Numbered from the stretch's first letter, positions 1 through 8,176 are shown. The stretch is 64,000 nucleotides of DNA from JBCAXA01 sp038534295 (GCA_038534295.1 JBCAXA010000004.1:124001-188000); one strand, 5' to 3'. A program made the numbers and translations. The notes: generated from the letters alone by a model not told the origin.

Positions 1-815
1 TACTCTGGAATCTCGACATTGCTCGGGATACGCACCGTGCGGTAGTTGGCGGTCTCAACTCGTCCCGTACGTGTCAACGCGTACACATAGAGGTCCTGCT
101 TGCCTTTGGCGTTCACCGTACCGAGGCGAATCGGCAGACTGAAGCGCGGACTTTCGAACGCCACCTGAATCGGGCGCAGATACCGGTAACCAAGCGCTGC
201 CTGTTCCTCGAGGTTGACCTTAGCGACAAAGAACTTCAGGCCTTGGCGCAGGTAGCTGTTGACGACCGGCTCTGCTCCGTCCGGCAAGCGATAACCATTC
301 TGCGTCAGCCACGTCACGAGTCCTTTGCTGTCGTCCGCCGACAGGATCAGGATGTCGTACTCGCCGACGGTGTATTCGGCGTCGATCGTCACGCCGAACT
401 CGCCCGCCTTCTGCTGCATACGCATCGCTCCGGCTCGCGGCATTGCCTCAGAAGCCACCGCTCGATCCGCCAGGTAGTCGATACGGGCGCACGGGTCCGG
501 ATCGTGATACTCAACCAGCCGCGGTGAGGTATACGCATCGAGGTGTTCGATCAGCGTTGGCTCAGCGACGTTGATTTGCTCGCGTTCGAGCACGGTAGGT
601 ACGGGAATCACCACCGCAAAATCTTCGGCATCGCCTTGGTAGTCGTTCGCCATGGTCAGCACGGTGCGGTTGCCGTCACGTACGAGCACGACCTGCGAGG
701 CTTGATTGAAAAGTTTGGTATCGGCACGGGCCACGTAAAAGCCGCAAAAGGCGTGTGCCGCACTGCCGGCGATCAACGTCACGCCGAGTGCCGCGAGTGC
801 AAAAAAGTGTTTCAT
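1..815 (-). CDS. DUF2330 domain protein, C-terminus cut by window edge
   Basis: About 271 residues are visible before the reading frame runs off the left edge. It starts MKHFFALAALGV with a clear Sec signal peptide ending near SAAHA, then the family-typical FCGFYVARADTKLFN, a VVIPVPTVLEREQ stretch and SPRLVEYHDPDPC. These match my memory of DUF2330, a family of secreted or periplasmic proteins with conserved cysteines and no known biochemical role. The start is ATG at 815, only two bases after the stop of the upstream membrane protein gene, with AAGGA as ribosome binding site inside that gene, so the two are almost certainly co-translated. The partner gene (an RnfD/NqrB-like protein) suggests a shared envelope or redox function, which is an inference. 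Confidence 0.88.
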   Translation of the reverse strand, partial: MKHFFALAALGVTLIAGSAAHAFCGFYVARADTKLFNQASQVVLVRDGNRTVLTMANDYQGDAEDFAVVIPVPTVLEREQINVAEPTLIEHLDAYTSPRLVEYHDPDPCARIDYLADRAVASEAMPRAGAMRMQQKAGEFGVTIDAEYTVGEYDILILSADDSKGLVTWLTQNGYRLPDGAEPVVNSYLRQGLKFFVAKVNLEEQAALGYRYLRPIQVAFESPRFSLPIRLGTVNAKGKQDLYVYALTRTGRVETANYRTVRIPSNVEIPE

Positions 816-817
816 CG

Positions 818-1642
818 TCACAGTCCTTGAGTTGTCAGGGTTGCGGAAGGCGCTGTGCGCGACCAGCGATAACGCGGCGCACGCCAGCATGCATCGAGCA
901 GCGGAACCAGCGGCGCGGCGAAACCGAGCGCCCATACCGGTGCTGCTGTTACGAAAAAGAAGACGTCGAGGACAAACGCAATCGCGGCAACGGTGGCGCC
1001 ATAGAGGACACGTGCCAGCGCACGATCAGGCGCGGTCTTCGGATCGGAGATCATGAAGAATGTGAAAACCAGCAGTGCACCGTTAGCCAGCTGATGCGTA
1101 ACCAACGTCCACGGATCGCCGAGCCACAGCGCGCGCACCGACAGCAGCAGCGCAAACGTCGCAATGAACGCCAACGGTGTTTCCGCGTAGCGCGCGCGGT
1201 TTAGCACGATGAGACCGAGTGCGGCGACGACGACCGCCCCCAACATTGCAGAACCCCACTGCCCGCTCGATACCCAGACTTGATCGGTGACGAGCATCAA
1301 TGCCACGAGCGCAAAGTTCGCCGGGTTAAAGACGTGCTTACCGCGCACGCGAATAAGAAACTTCGAGCCGATGGCCATCGCCGCCGCGAGCACCGCAAAC
1401 ATCGGCGCGCCCGTGCGTAGCAGTAAGGTCAGCGATAGCGACGTAATCAACGCGCTGCGCGGATCGAAGGCAATTCCCGCCCAGCGACTAGCGAGCGCCT
1501 GCACGAACAGCGCCGTCGCGACAACCGCCAGCGTTTGCGACAGATGAAACTCGAAGCCGAGCAGCAGCGTGCCGATCGTTAGCAGCACCGACAGTGCCGC
1601 AATCTGAAAGAGGCGCGGATCGCGCCGACGTGTCGTCTTCAT
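818..1642 (-). CDS. Orphan RnfD/NqrB-like membrane subunit
   Basis: A 274-residue polytopic membrane protein with about eight to nine hydrophobic helices. It carries the family signature HVFNPANF at about residues 103-110 and a late FFMISDPKTAP segment (about 196-206), the place where RnfD/NqrB proteins bind FMN covalently through a threonine of an SGAT-type motif. Here that motif reads SDPKT, so Thr203 may or may not carry flavin. Full Rnf and Nqr complexes are built by six adjacent genes; none of the other five is in this window. It sits directly upstream of the DUF2330 gene, two bases apart. Role inferred: a stand-alone flavin or quinone-linked membrane module, not ion-pumping Rnf. Start ATG at 1642. 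Confidence 0.85.
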   Translation of the reverse strand: MKTTRRRDPRLFQIAALSVLLTIGTLLLGFEFHLSQTLAVVATALFVQALASRWAGIAFDPRSALITSLSLTLLLRTGAPMFAVLAAAMAIGSKFLIRVRGKHVFNPANFALVALMLVTDQVWVSSGQWGSAMLGAVVVAALGLIVLNRARYAETPLAFIATFALLLSVRALWLGDPWTLVTHQLANGALLVFTFFMISDPKTAPDRALARVLYGATVAAIAFVLDVFFFVTAAPVWALGFAAPLVPLLDACWRAPRYRWSRTAPSATLTTQGL

Positions 1643-1709
1643 GCCCGCTAAAACGCGGCCATGCGACGCACGGGGTTAGCGCGCGCTGGATGCGACTACC
1701 TGTCAGCGG

Positions 1710-1730
1710 GGCGTAAGGGCTATTTACGCC
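1710..1730. repeat. Inverted repeat after the acyltransferase stop
   Basis: Seven-base arms GGCGTAA and TTACGCC flank a seven-base loop, starting nine bases past the stop codon of the minus-strand acyltransferase gene. It could form a transcript-end hairpin, but no T-run follows on either strand, so an intrinsic terminator is not certain. Confidence 0.4.
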
Positions 1731-1738
1731 GCGACGAC

Positions 1739-3211
1739 CTAAGACGCGCCGGCTGCTTTGGCGGCTTTTGCCTTTTGCAAATCGACCGGTGTCTTCGAAA
1801 CGGCTTTGGCTGCCGCGAGCATTTCGTCAAATGCGTCTTTCAAGCACTGCGCGTAGAACGCCGGGTCCGGCATCATTTCGCGACACGCGACGGCGCTGAT
1901 CGTCAGCTCGCCGTTGTAACTGAGTACAGGTTGAAATAGACCAAGACCGTGCACACATGGACCCAGACCATAGTTACGCACCATCCGTGAGCCCATCGAA
2001 AATATCGGAATGTTCGGACCCGGCACATTGGTGATGACCGTGTTGAACATCGGCGGAATTCTTTCGGCCAACTTCGTACTGGAATACAGCCGACCGATCA
2101 TCTGACCGGCGGGTGCCGGAATAAGCTCGGCAAGTTCCGGTGCGAGATCACGACCGGCAGCGTCGTTGAACTGTTTGGCGGCGCGACTTTCGTCCCGAAC
2201 GGCAGCCACCCGCTCTAGCGGATCCTCGATGTCGGTGCGAATTGGCAGACTCATTGCCGTCACGCGGTTGCCGGCGGCGCCGGACTGGTCGCGCGTGCGC
2301 ACGGAACGCGGCGCCATCGCCACCAGCGACGTTTCCGGTAGCTCATCCTTATCGAGCAAATACTTGCGTAGCGCCCCACCGCAGACGGCGACAACGACGT
2401 CATTGACCGTCGCGCCTTCGGACGCGCGGCGAATCGTGCGGATGTCGTCGAGCAAGAACGTGCGGCCGTCGAAAACCCGATGCGGCCCGACATTGTTGTT
2501 GAATCGAGTCCGCGGTGCGCGCGTTGGCGCCGACAATTCCTTGCCGCGGACGCCAGAAAATATCTTGCGGATCGACGGCGCCGCGTTCGACGCCAGGCGA
2601 CTGATGCGACCGGGCACATGCACCGTGGCGAGCGCCGATCGGCCGAGCAGCTCGAGTCCGGTCGGCTGGCGCTCTGGATCCCAGGGTTGGGTTTCCGGCG
2701 GATTGGCCGGATCGTCCGATAGATCGTGAATGGCGGCAGCAATCTCGGTGCCGGCGACCCCATCGATGGCCGCATGGTGGAATTTGGACACGAGCGCAAA
2801 CGCCCCTTTCGGCACGTTTGGAACATTGTCCAGGCCTTCGACGACCGTGATTTCCCACAGCGGCTTGTTGAGATCCAGCGGCCGTGCGTGCAACCGCGCC
2901 GCCTGAATGCACAGCTGGCGCCAGTCACCCGGATGCGGCAACGCAATATGGCGGATGTGGTACTCGAGGTCGAAAAGCGGATCGTCGACCCAGAACGGCT
3001 TGTCGAGACCCAGCGGCACATTCGCTAAACGCTGTCTGAATAACGGCGCTAGGTGCATGCGCGACTCGAAAAACTCGAGAATGCCTTTGAAGGTTACCCG
3101 GCCGCCTGGCGCGCTGGCCTGGTCGTAGATGGCCAAAGCGCCGATATGCATCGGCGTCGTGGAACTCTCGAGGTACAGAAAAGACGAGTCGAGCCCGGAC
3201 AGCTGTTGCAT
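1739..3211 (-). CDS. Wax ester synthase / diacylglycerol O-acyltransferase (WS/DGAT)
   Basis: A 490-residue protein, the usual length of bacterial WS/DGAT enzymes, which join acyl-CoA to fatty alcohols or diacylglycerol to make storage wax esters and triacylglycerol at the inner membrane. The N-terminus MQQLSGLDSSFLYLES is typical. The catalytic HHxxxDG motif is present as HHAAIDG at residues 145-151. Also visible are NDVVVAVCGGALR, GNRVTAMSLPIRT and NTVITNVPGP, all conserved blocks in this family. ATG at 3211 is preceded by GGAGG eight bases upstream. It is a single-gene unit divergent from the SYLF lipoprotein gene. Substrate preference cannot be read from sequence. Confidence 0.95.
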   Translation of the reverse strand: MQQLSGLDSSFLYLESSTTPMHIGALAIYDQASAPGGRVTFKGILEFFESRMHLAPLFRQRLANVPLGLDKPFWVDDPLFDLEYHIRHIALPHPGDWRQLCIQAARLHARPLDLNKPLWEITVVEGLDNVPNVPKGAFALVSKFHHAAIDGVAGTEIAAAIHDLSDDPANPPETQPWDPERQPTGLELLGRSALATVHVPGRISRLASNAAPSIRKIFSGVRGKELSAPTRAPRTRFNNNVGPHRVFDGRTFLLDDIRTIRRASEGATVNDVVVAVCGGALRKYLLDKDELPETSLVAMAPRSVRTRDQSGAAGNRVTAMSLPIRTDIEDPLERVAAVRDESRAAKQFNDAAGRDLAPELAELIPAPAGQMIGRLYSSTKLAERIPPMFNTVITNVPGPNIPIFSMGSRMVRNYGLGPCVHGLGLFQPVLSYNGELTISAVACREMMPDPAFYAQCLKDAFDEMLAAAKAVSKTPVDLQKAKAAKAAGAS

Positions 3212-3377
3212 ACGAGTGCCTCCACCGCGGCGGGATTTTTTACAGCCCGAAGTAGGTCAGTTAATGTACCTGCCCGCAGCGTGGACAGGCAAAGCCTTTT
3301 CGCGCTGCACGTGCCGATCTGCTGGCCAATAACGCCAACGGTGCGGATCGATCCCGGTCTCAAGCGGAGAAAACCAC

Positions 3378-3947
3378 ATGATCAGACTGCTCGCAGCCCT
3401 GCTGGCGGTGATCGCCATCGCCGGTTGCGCCGGCCGACAACCGGCCACGCAACAGGAAATCGACCAACGCAACCAGGCATTGCGCGACGATATCGAACTG
3501 TCGATCCGCGAGTTCAAACGCGCCGATCCATCGATGCAGGAGTTGTTTGACTCAGCGCACGGCTACGCGGTCTTCCCAAGGGTTAGCAAGGGCGGCCTGG
3601 TTATTGGTGGCAGCTATGGCTATGGCCAAGTATTTCAAGGCGGTTCGCTGGTTGGCGAAGCCTCGATCACCAAGCTGTCGCTCGGCGTCCAGGCCGGTGG
3701 CCAAGTGTTTCGCGAGATCATCTTTTTTGAGGATCCGTCGACTTTGACGCGTTTCAAGGGCGGCGGCTTTGCATTGAGCGCAGAGGCGACCGCAGCCGCG
3801 GCAGCCGACGGCGCCGCGGCATCGGCCGACTATGCCGAGGGCGTCACCGTTTTCGTCATGCCGATCAAAGGCCTGATGATCGAAGCATCGCTCGGTGGGC
3901 AGAAGTTCAGCTATACACCGCTGCCCGAACCGGTGATGGCCAACTAG
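3378..3947 (+). CDS. SYLF-domain (YSC84-like) lipoprotein
   Basis: A 189-residue predicted lipoprotein: signal MIRLLAALLAVIAIAGCAG with lipobox IAGC and lipidated Cys17. The remainder is a SYLF/YSC84 domain with AHGYAVFPRVSKGGLVIGGSYGYGQ (shown here only in part: AVFPRVSKGG) and a glycine-rich hydrophobic core. In eukaryotes SYLF binds phosphoinositides; in bacteria such lipoproteins are widespread periplasmic lipid-binding proteins with unsettled roles. A GGAG ribosome site precedes ATG 3378. The PhoD gene follows after eight bases, so they form an operon. Confidence 0.92.
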   Translation: MIRLLAALLAVIAIAGCAGRQPATQQEIDQRNQALRDDIELSIREFKRADPSMQELFDSAHGYAVFPRVSKGGLVIGGSYGYGQVFQGGSLVGEASITKLSLGVQAGGQVFREIIFFEDPSTLTRFKGGGFALSAEATAAAAADGAAASADYAEGVTVFVMPIKGLMIEASLGGQKFSYTPLPEPVMAN

Positions 3948-3955
3948 GCCGCGCA

Positions 3956-5710
3956 ATGACGAGTTTCAGTCGGCGGCGTTTTGCGACGCTCGCTGGCGCG
4001 GGTTTGGCCGCGCCGATCGTATGTGCCGACGAGCCGCCCGGCTTCTTGCACGGCGTCGCCAGCGGCGACCCGTTGGCCGATCGGGTCATGCTCTGGTCGC
4101 GCGTCAGCGGCTATCGCGATCCGGTTACAGTGACACTGGTCGTCGCTGAGGACCCTAACTTTGAGCGCATCGTGCGGCGTTTTGAGACGTCGACCGATGC
4201 ATCACGCGACTATACGATCAAAGTCGACGCGGACGGCCTCGCGCCCGGCCGCCGCTATTACTACCGCTTTGCAACGGCCGACGCGAGCTCGCCGACGGGC
4301 CGAACGCGCACGCTGCCCGCCGCGGACACCGCAGAAGTTCGCCTAGCCGTGGTCTCATGCTCCAACTATCCGTCCGGCTTTTTCAACGTTTACCGCGCAC
4401 TCGGCCACCACAACGATCTCGATGCGATCGTGCATCTCGGCGATTATATTTACGAGTACCCGGCGGACGGCTACGCCAGCGCCCGCTCGCGCGAGTTCGG
4501 GCGGCTCAGCGCCCCACTGCAGGAGCTCGTCGCGCTCGCTGATTATCGAATGCGCCACGCGCAGTACAAGCGCGACCCGGATCTCGCCTACGCCCACGCC
4601 CAAGTACCGTTTATCGCGATTTGGGACGATCACGAGATCACCAACGACGCCTGGACCGACGGTGCGCAGAATCATCAGCCGAACGAAGGCGACTTCGCCG
4701 CGCGCAAGCGCGCCGCGCTGACGGCCTACCGCGAATGGATGCCCATTCGCGATGCAGGCCCGCCGTACCGGCGTTTCGATTTCGGTCGCATTGCGACGTT
4801 GGCGATCTTGGAAACTCGCGTTACAGCGCGCAGCGCACCACTCAGTTATGCGGACGATTTGGAACCGCAGCTGCAGAGCTTCCGGCCGCAAGCCAGTGGC
4901 GCCGTGCCGGTCGCAGCCGAGGCTTTCGACGCGGCGCGCGGCGACTTCCAATTGCCGCGGCTGATCGATCCCGCCACCGGCAGCCCGATCGGTGACGCCG
5001 CGCGGGTGCAAAGCTTGCTCGAAAGCGGGCAACGCGGGATCGACTACGACGTCATGCCAGACATCGACGGCTTCGTTCGCGACAAACTGGGCGCCAGTGA
5101 GCGACGCCTTATGGGCGACGCCCAACTCGACTGGCTGAGCGAGGCCGTTACCGACCGCAACGGCGGGCGATGGAACATCATCGGCAGCCAGACGCTGTTG
5201 GGCGAGGTTCGTGCACCAAATCTCGACGCCGCACTCTCGCGCAAAGAGCGCGCAGCCATTCCGGACTATCTGCAGCCGCTGATTCCACTGACGCGCTTTG
5301 GCTTGCCGATGAATCTCGATGCCTGGGATGGATTTCCGGCCGAGCGGGCCAGGTTGCTCGAACGATTGGCGCAGGCCAAGAACACGCTCGTCATTGCGGG
5401 CGATACACACAATGCTTGGGCCGGGACGGTGCCCTTGAGCAATGGATCGTCGGCTTACGAGCTCGGCACCCCTAGCGTGAGTTCGCCAGGCATCGCCGAG
5501 GCCTTACGATTACCGCCGAAGCGTTTGGAATCGTTGTTCGCGGCAGCCAACGCACGCTTCGACTATCTCGGCTTTTCGTACCGTGGCTATCTCGAGCTGC
5601 GGCTATCAGACACCAAAGCCGACGCCATTTTTGTCGGTGTCAGCAACATCGATTCGCGGCGCTACTCGCTCACCGAGCAGCACCGCCGATCGCTGTCGGC
5701 TGAGTCATAG
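3956..5710 (+). CDS. phoD: PhoD-family alkaline phosphatase / phosphodiesterase, Tat-exported
   Basis: A 584-residue enzyme beginning with a twin-arginine signal (SRRRF at residues 5-9). The metal-binding residues of PhoD are all visible: SCSNYP with Cys135, HLGDYIYEY with Asp163, WDDHEITND (Asp224, Asp225, His226, Asn230) and a late IAGDTHNAW. The family uses iron and calcium to hydrolyse phosphomonoesters and diesters in the periplasm or outside the cell, supplying phosphate. It follows the SYLF lipoprotein by eight bases. No Pho box is obvious upstream. The gene symbol is by family; it may be a paralogue with a different substrate. Confidence 0.93.
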   Translation: MTSFSRRRFATLAGAGLAAPIVCADEPPGFLHGVASGDPLADRVMLWSRVSGYRDPVTVTLVVAEDPNFERIVRRFETSTDASRDYTIKVDADGLAPGRRYYYRFATADASSPTGRTRTLPAADTAEVRLAVVSCSNYPSGFFNVYRALGHHNDLDAIVHLGDYIYEYPADGYASARSREFGRLSAPLQELVALADYRMRHAQYKRDPDLAYAHAQVPFIAIWDDHEITNDAWTDGAQNHQPNEGDFAARKRAALTAYREWMPIRDAGPPYRRFDFGRIATLAILETRVTARSAPLSYADDLEPQLQSFRPQASGAVPVAAEAFDAARGDFQLPRLIDPATGSPIGDAARVQSLLESGQRGIDYDVMPDIDGFVRDKLGASERRLMGDAQLDWLSEAVTDRNGGRWNIIGSQTLLGEVRAPNLDAALSRKERAAIPDYLQPLIPLTRFGLPMNLDAWDGFPAERARLLERLAQAKNTLVIAGDTHNAWAGTVPLSNGSSAYELGTPSVSSPGIAEALRLPPKRLESLFAAANARFDYLGFSYRGYLELRLSDTKADAIFVGVSNIDSRRYSLTEQHRRSLSAES

Positions 5711-5788
5711 GTTTGCCGAAGTTGCCGGCCGGGCCTGTGGCGAGCAGACCCGACCGGCGCTTGATTGCGCGTGGCGCAACCAAGGGGG

Positions 5789-6142
5789 TCAATCGATAGG
5801 TTTCGGTGCGCGATTGACACGCCAGTCTTTCCAGCGACCGGCCTCGACATCGAGCCGCGCCACGTCACCATCGGCTCCCGTGCGGCAATACACCCGCAAT
5901 CGCTGCGTTTGGGCGTCGTTTGCGTCGCGATAGCGCACGTTGATCCAGTGTCGACCGCGACCGTCCCAAACATGCGCCTTGGTCAGGTCGCTGCGCAGAC
6001 GCCCATCGCCGAGCTCGGCAGAAATCGCCTGCTCGCAGGCCTGATAGGAATGGCGGAGTGCCGCTCCATGGCTGAGCGTCGGGATCGTCAGGCCAAACAA
6101 AGCAACCGCCGTGCAGATCGTTCCAGCTTTCGGATTCATCAT
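5789..6142 (-). CDS. Small secreted protein, paralogue A
   Basis: A 117-residue protein with a signal peptide ending near LSHGA. I do not recognise the family. The mature part contains SYQACEQAISAELGDGRLRSDL, GRHWINVRYRD, RVYCRTGADGDVARLDVEAGRWKD and a proline-rich end APKPID, with two cysteines that could form a disulfide. It is a clear tandem paralogue of the gene just upstream (6231-6584): same length and shared blocks such as GRLRSDL, GRHWINVR and the C-terminal PPK/APK end. Both are probably periplasmic. Start ATG at 6142; the next residue is also Met, so either could be used. Confidence 0.85.
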   Translation of the reverse strand: MMNPKAGTICTAVALFGLTIPTLSHGAALRHSYQACEQAISAELGDGRLRSDLTKAHVWDGRGRHWINVRYRDANDAQTQRLRVYCRTGADGDVARLDVEAGRWKDWRVNRAPKPID

Positions 6143-6230
6143 CGTAAATCTCCAGAGCCAATGTCCCCGAGGTACGCCCCGGGTTTGAAACGACTGGCGG
6201 CGGTGCTTTGGTCTGGCGGTTGCGTCCTTC

Positions 6231-6584
6231 TTAGTCGACGGCCTTCGGCGGACGATTGGCGCGGGTCTCTTTCCAGCGACCCGAATCGAGGCTCAGTTCG
6301 GCCACGTCGCCCGCGGACGTCGTCTCGCACAGAACCCGATAGCGTTCAGTGCTCGATGCCTCGTCGCTGCGGTGACGAACGTTGATCCAATGCCTGCCAG
6401 CACCGTCGTTCTGATGGGCTTTCAGCAAATCGCTGCGTAGCCGCCCTTCGCCGAGCTCGGCAGCAATGGCGCTCTCGCAGGCTGCGTAAGAGGTACGCAG
6501 CGGCGCGGCATTGGCCGGTGCGGTCAGAATGGCGGCGCCCAGTGCCAGCGCCGAGAGGCGGGTTACGAAATTCATCATGGTCAT
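6231..6584 (-). CDS. Small secreted protein, paralogue B
   Basis: A 117-residue partner of the downstream gene (5789-6142), with a signal peptide ending near APANA. Conserved blocks: SYAACESAIAAELGEGRLRSDL, GRHWINVRHR, RVLCETTSAGDVAELSLDSGRWKE. Function unknown; the arrangement of two cysteines and an aromatic-basic core suggests a small disulfide-bonded periplasmic domain. It is transcribed away from the LysR gene at 6699, so its promoter lies in 6585-6698 with the two inverted repeats described there, and it is the natural candidate target of that regulator. Confidence 0.86.
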   Translation of the reverse strand: MTMMNFVTRLSALALGAAILTAPANAAPLRTSYAACESAIAAELGEGRLRSDLLKAHQNDGAGRHWINVRHRSDEASSTERYRVLCETTSAGDVAELSLDSGRWKETRANRPPKAVD

Positions 6585-6649
6585 TTCTCCAGCAATCGGG
6601 GGGGCCCGCCGAAGCGGGGGGTTGTCTTACGAACGTGATCAGTCTATTT

Positions 6650-6704
6650 TTGCAATATCGCAACGTCGACAGCATTTCCAACAGAATTTATTGCAATCAT
6701 GCAA
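6650..6704. promoter_or_regulatory. Two 14-base inverted repeats, candidate LysR operators
   Basis: TTGCAATATCGCAA at 6650-6663 and TTGCAATCATGCAA at 6691-6704 share TTGCAAT-N3-GCAA with TTGC/GCAA arms. Their starts are 41 bases apart, close to four helical turns, placing them on one face of the DNA. They lie in the divergent region of the LysR gene and its neighbour, and the second overlaps the LysR ATG. LysR regulators normally bind two such interrupted dyads, so autoregulation is likely but inferred. Confidence 0.6.
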
Positions 6705-7598
6705 GGCTTTAATTGGGACGACATTCGTTTTTTCCTCGCGATCGCGCAGTCGCGGTCGCTCGCGCAGGCGGCCGAGAGTCTGGAGGTCAACCAGAGCACG
6801 GTGAGTCGACGGATCGCGGCACTCGAGCGCAGCCTCGACACCGCACTGTTCGATCGAGCGCCGAATTCGAGCTGGGTCCTGTCAATGGCTGGCGAGCAGA
6901 TACTCGGTGCTGCCGAGCAAATGCGCGATAACGCGCAACAGATCGGCCGAGACGTGCTGAAAAATGCTCGAGAGCTGAGCGGCACGATCAAAGTGACCTG
7001 CGGTGACGCCGGTATGCAGGCCATGCTCGTGCAGACAATCGCCGGGTTTTCGAAGCGTTATCCGGGCATTGAGCTCTCGATCGTCGTCAGCAACGAGCCG
7101 CTGGATCTCGCAACGCGCGAGGCTGACGTCGCCATTCGCGTAACACCGGCGCCACCGCCCAACGTCGTTGGCAAGCGAATCTGCACACTGGGCCTCGGCG
7201 TATACGCGAGCCCTGAGCTTGCCGAGCGTTATCGCGCAGGCGATCGCGACCTGCCCGTGATCGTCAACATGGCGGGGACCGATGGGCGATCGGACTGGAT
7301 CAGTCGCTATTTGCCGGACCACACGACCACGCACAGCTGCAACTCGCTGCCCGGTAAGGTCGAGGCAGCCCTGCAGGGCATCGGTGCAACTGCGATTCCG
7401 GTTGCGATCGGTGAGGAGACTCCAGGACTGCGACGCCTTTTTACGTACAAGCCCGACCCGGAACCTGGCCTCTGGGTGTTGTCGCATGTCGATTTGCGCT
7501 CGACGGCGCGCGTACGAGCGTTTCGTGACTATTTGGTGGAGAAACTCAGCGCCAAAGCGGACCGGATCGCCGGCGTCAACCTACCGGCAGCTGCATAG
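6699..7598 (+). CDS. LysR-family transcriptional regulator
   Basis: A 299-residue regulator with the canonical N-terminal winged helix-turn-helix (FLAIAQSRSLAQAAESLEV, then STVSRRIAALE at about residues 29-39) followed by a periplasmic-binding-like effector domain (SGTIKVTCGDAG onward). The effector domain has features of the LysR subgroup that acts on nearby genes. It is divergent from the two tandem secreted proteins. No good Shine-Dalgarno precedes ATG 6699; instead an inverted repeat overlaps the start, suggesting the protein represses its own expression. Ligand unknown. Confidence 0.93.
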   Translation: MQGFNWDDIRFFLAIAQSRSLAQAAESLEVNQSTVSRRIAALERSLDTALFDRAPNSSWVLSMAGEQILGAAEQMRDNAQQIGRDVLKNARELSGTIKVTCGDAGMQAMLVQTIAGFSKRYPGIELSIVVSNEPLDLATREADVAIRVTPAPPPNVVGKRICTLGLGVYASPELAERYRAGDRDLPVIVNMAGTDGRSDWISRYLPDHTTTHSCNSLPGKVEAALQGIGATAIPVAIGEETPGLRRLFTYKPDPEPGLWVLSHVDLRSTARVRAFRDYLVEKLSAKADRIAGVNLPAAA

Positions 7599-7725
7599 CA
7601 AGAGCTCGCTCGAACGTCGTCTGACCTGTCGCTGTCAAGCGGAATTAGACAGGACGACAAAACTGCGAACCAGGTGTTGGATTTCCTTGGATTAGCAGCG
7701 ATACTCAGGCCAGGTTTGGCTGCTG

Positions 7726-7740
7726 AAAGGAGGTGATCCA
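7726..7740 (+). promoter_or_regulatory. Fifteen-base Shine-Dalgarno fully complementary to the 16S tail
   Basis: AAAGGAGGTGATCCA is the exact reverse complement of TGGATCACCTCCTTT, the universal 3-prime end of bacterial 16S rRNA; a sixteenth base (the G of the GTG) also fits. GGAGG is seven bases from GTG 7741, the ideal spacing. The flanking bases do not continue the 16S match, so this is not a displaced rRNA fragment. Confidence 0.8.
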
Positions 7741-7815
7741 GTGTCTAGTGAGATTAATCGCATCATCGTGAGACACACGTTCCAACAGGGTTGTGGAGTG
7801 GTTGTATCGGAGTGA
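7741..7815 (+). CDS. 24-residue peptide with super-strong ribosome binding site
   Basis: GTG-started ORF of 24 codons ending in TGA, protein start MSSEINRIIVRH and end QQGCGVVVSE. It has one cysteine and no membrane segment or signal peptide. I do not recognise it. The case for it being real is the exceptional 15-base Shine-Dalgarno directly before it and the strong terminator about 50 bases after its stop, so promoter-peptide-terminator would make a compact transcript of roughly 150-200 bases. It may be a peptide gene, a leader or decoy peptide, or a small RNA that touches the ribosome. A weak promoter-like pair, TTGGAT and GATACT with 17-base spacing, lies just upstream (7678-7706). Confidence 0.55.
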   Translation: MSSEINRIIVRHTFQQGCGVVVSE

Positions 7816-7866
7816 CGCCGAAGCAGCCGGTCAACGACCACGTCTGACGTTGATCGAACTCACGGG

Positions 7867-7906
7867 AGGCCGCGGCAGCTTAGCGTTGTCCGCGGCCTTT
7901 CTTTTT
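7867..7906 (+). terminator. Intrinsic terminator of the mini-gene
   Basis: A nine-base perfect GC-rich stem (AGGCCGCGG / CCGCGGCCT) with a 14-base loop is followed by TTCTTTTT. This is a strong plus-strand terminator. It overlaps the last codons of the minus-strand gene 7880-8176. Confidence 0.85.
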
Positions 7907-8176
7907 GCGGCGGCGTTTGTTGGCGCTGATCGGCGAGCGCGTACTCACGTCTTCGGTACCGACGCCCCATTGCTCGCGATGGGCGGCCTCGGCATCGTGG
8001 CGCACGCGGCTGTGCCGATTGGACAATAACAGTTGGGACGGCGGGCAAACCTCCGCGCGGATGATCCCCAAATCGCGGGCAGCGTCGAACACGCTGGGAT
8101 ACCAGCTTTGCCAACGCGGCAATTCACGCTCGACGCGTTCGCGCAAACTGAGCGTCTCGTCGGATCGATCCTTCAT
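7880..8176 (-). CDS. Hypothetical basic protein
   Basis: A 98-residue ORF starting MKDRSDETLSLRERVERELPR and ending in a very basic tail KRRRKKKGRGQR. It has tryptophans and a plausible helical N-terminal half (VFDAARDLGIIRAEVCPP), no signal peptide and no membrane segment. I do not recognise a family; the basic tail would fit nucleic-acid or ribosome contact, but that is speculation. It lies on the same strand as yegP, 90 bases downstream. The start is uncertain: no clear ribosome site precedes ATG 8176, and an in-frame ATG at 8248 lies within a hairpin (8232-8257), which is why I prefer 8176. Its 3-prime end is overlapped by the opposite-strand terminator. Confidence 0.5.
   Translation of the reverse strand: MKDRSDETLSLRERVERELPRWQSWYPSVFDAARDLGIIRAEVCPPSQLLLSNRHSRVRHDAEAAHREQWGVGTEDVSTRSPISANKRRRKKKGRGQR

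Noticed and set aside
4355..5410. Minus-strand open frame of 351 codons inside phoD
   Set aside because: High GC keeps antisense frames open. PhoD has all catalytic residues on the plus strand; the antisense product has no recognisable fold.
7726..7741. Possibility of a stray 16S rRNA fragment
   Set aside because: The match is only 16 bases and ends on both sides, while rRNA remnants would extend further. It also sits correctly placed before a start codon.
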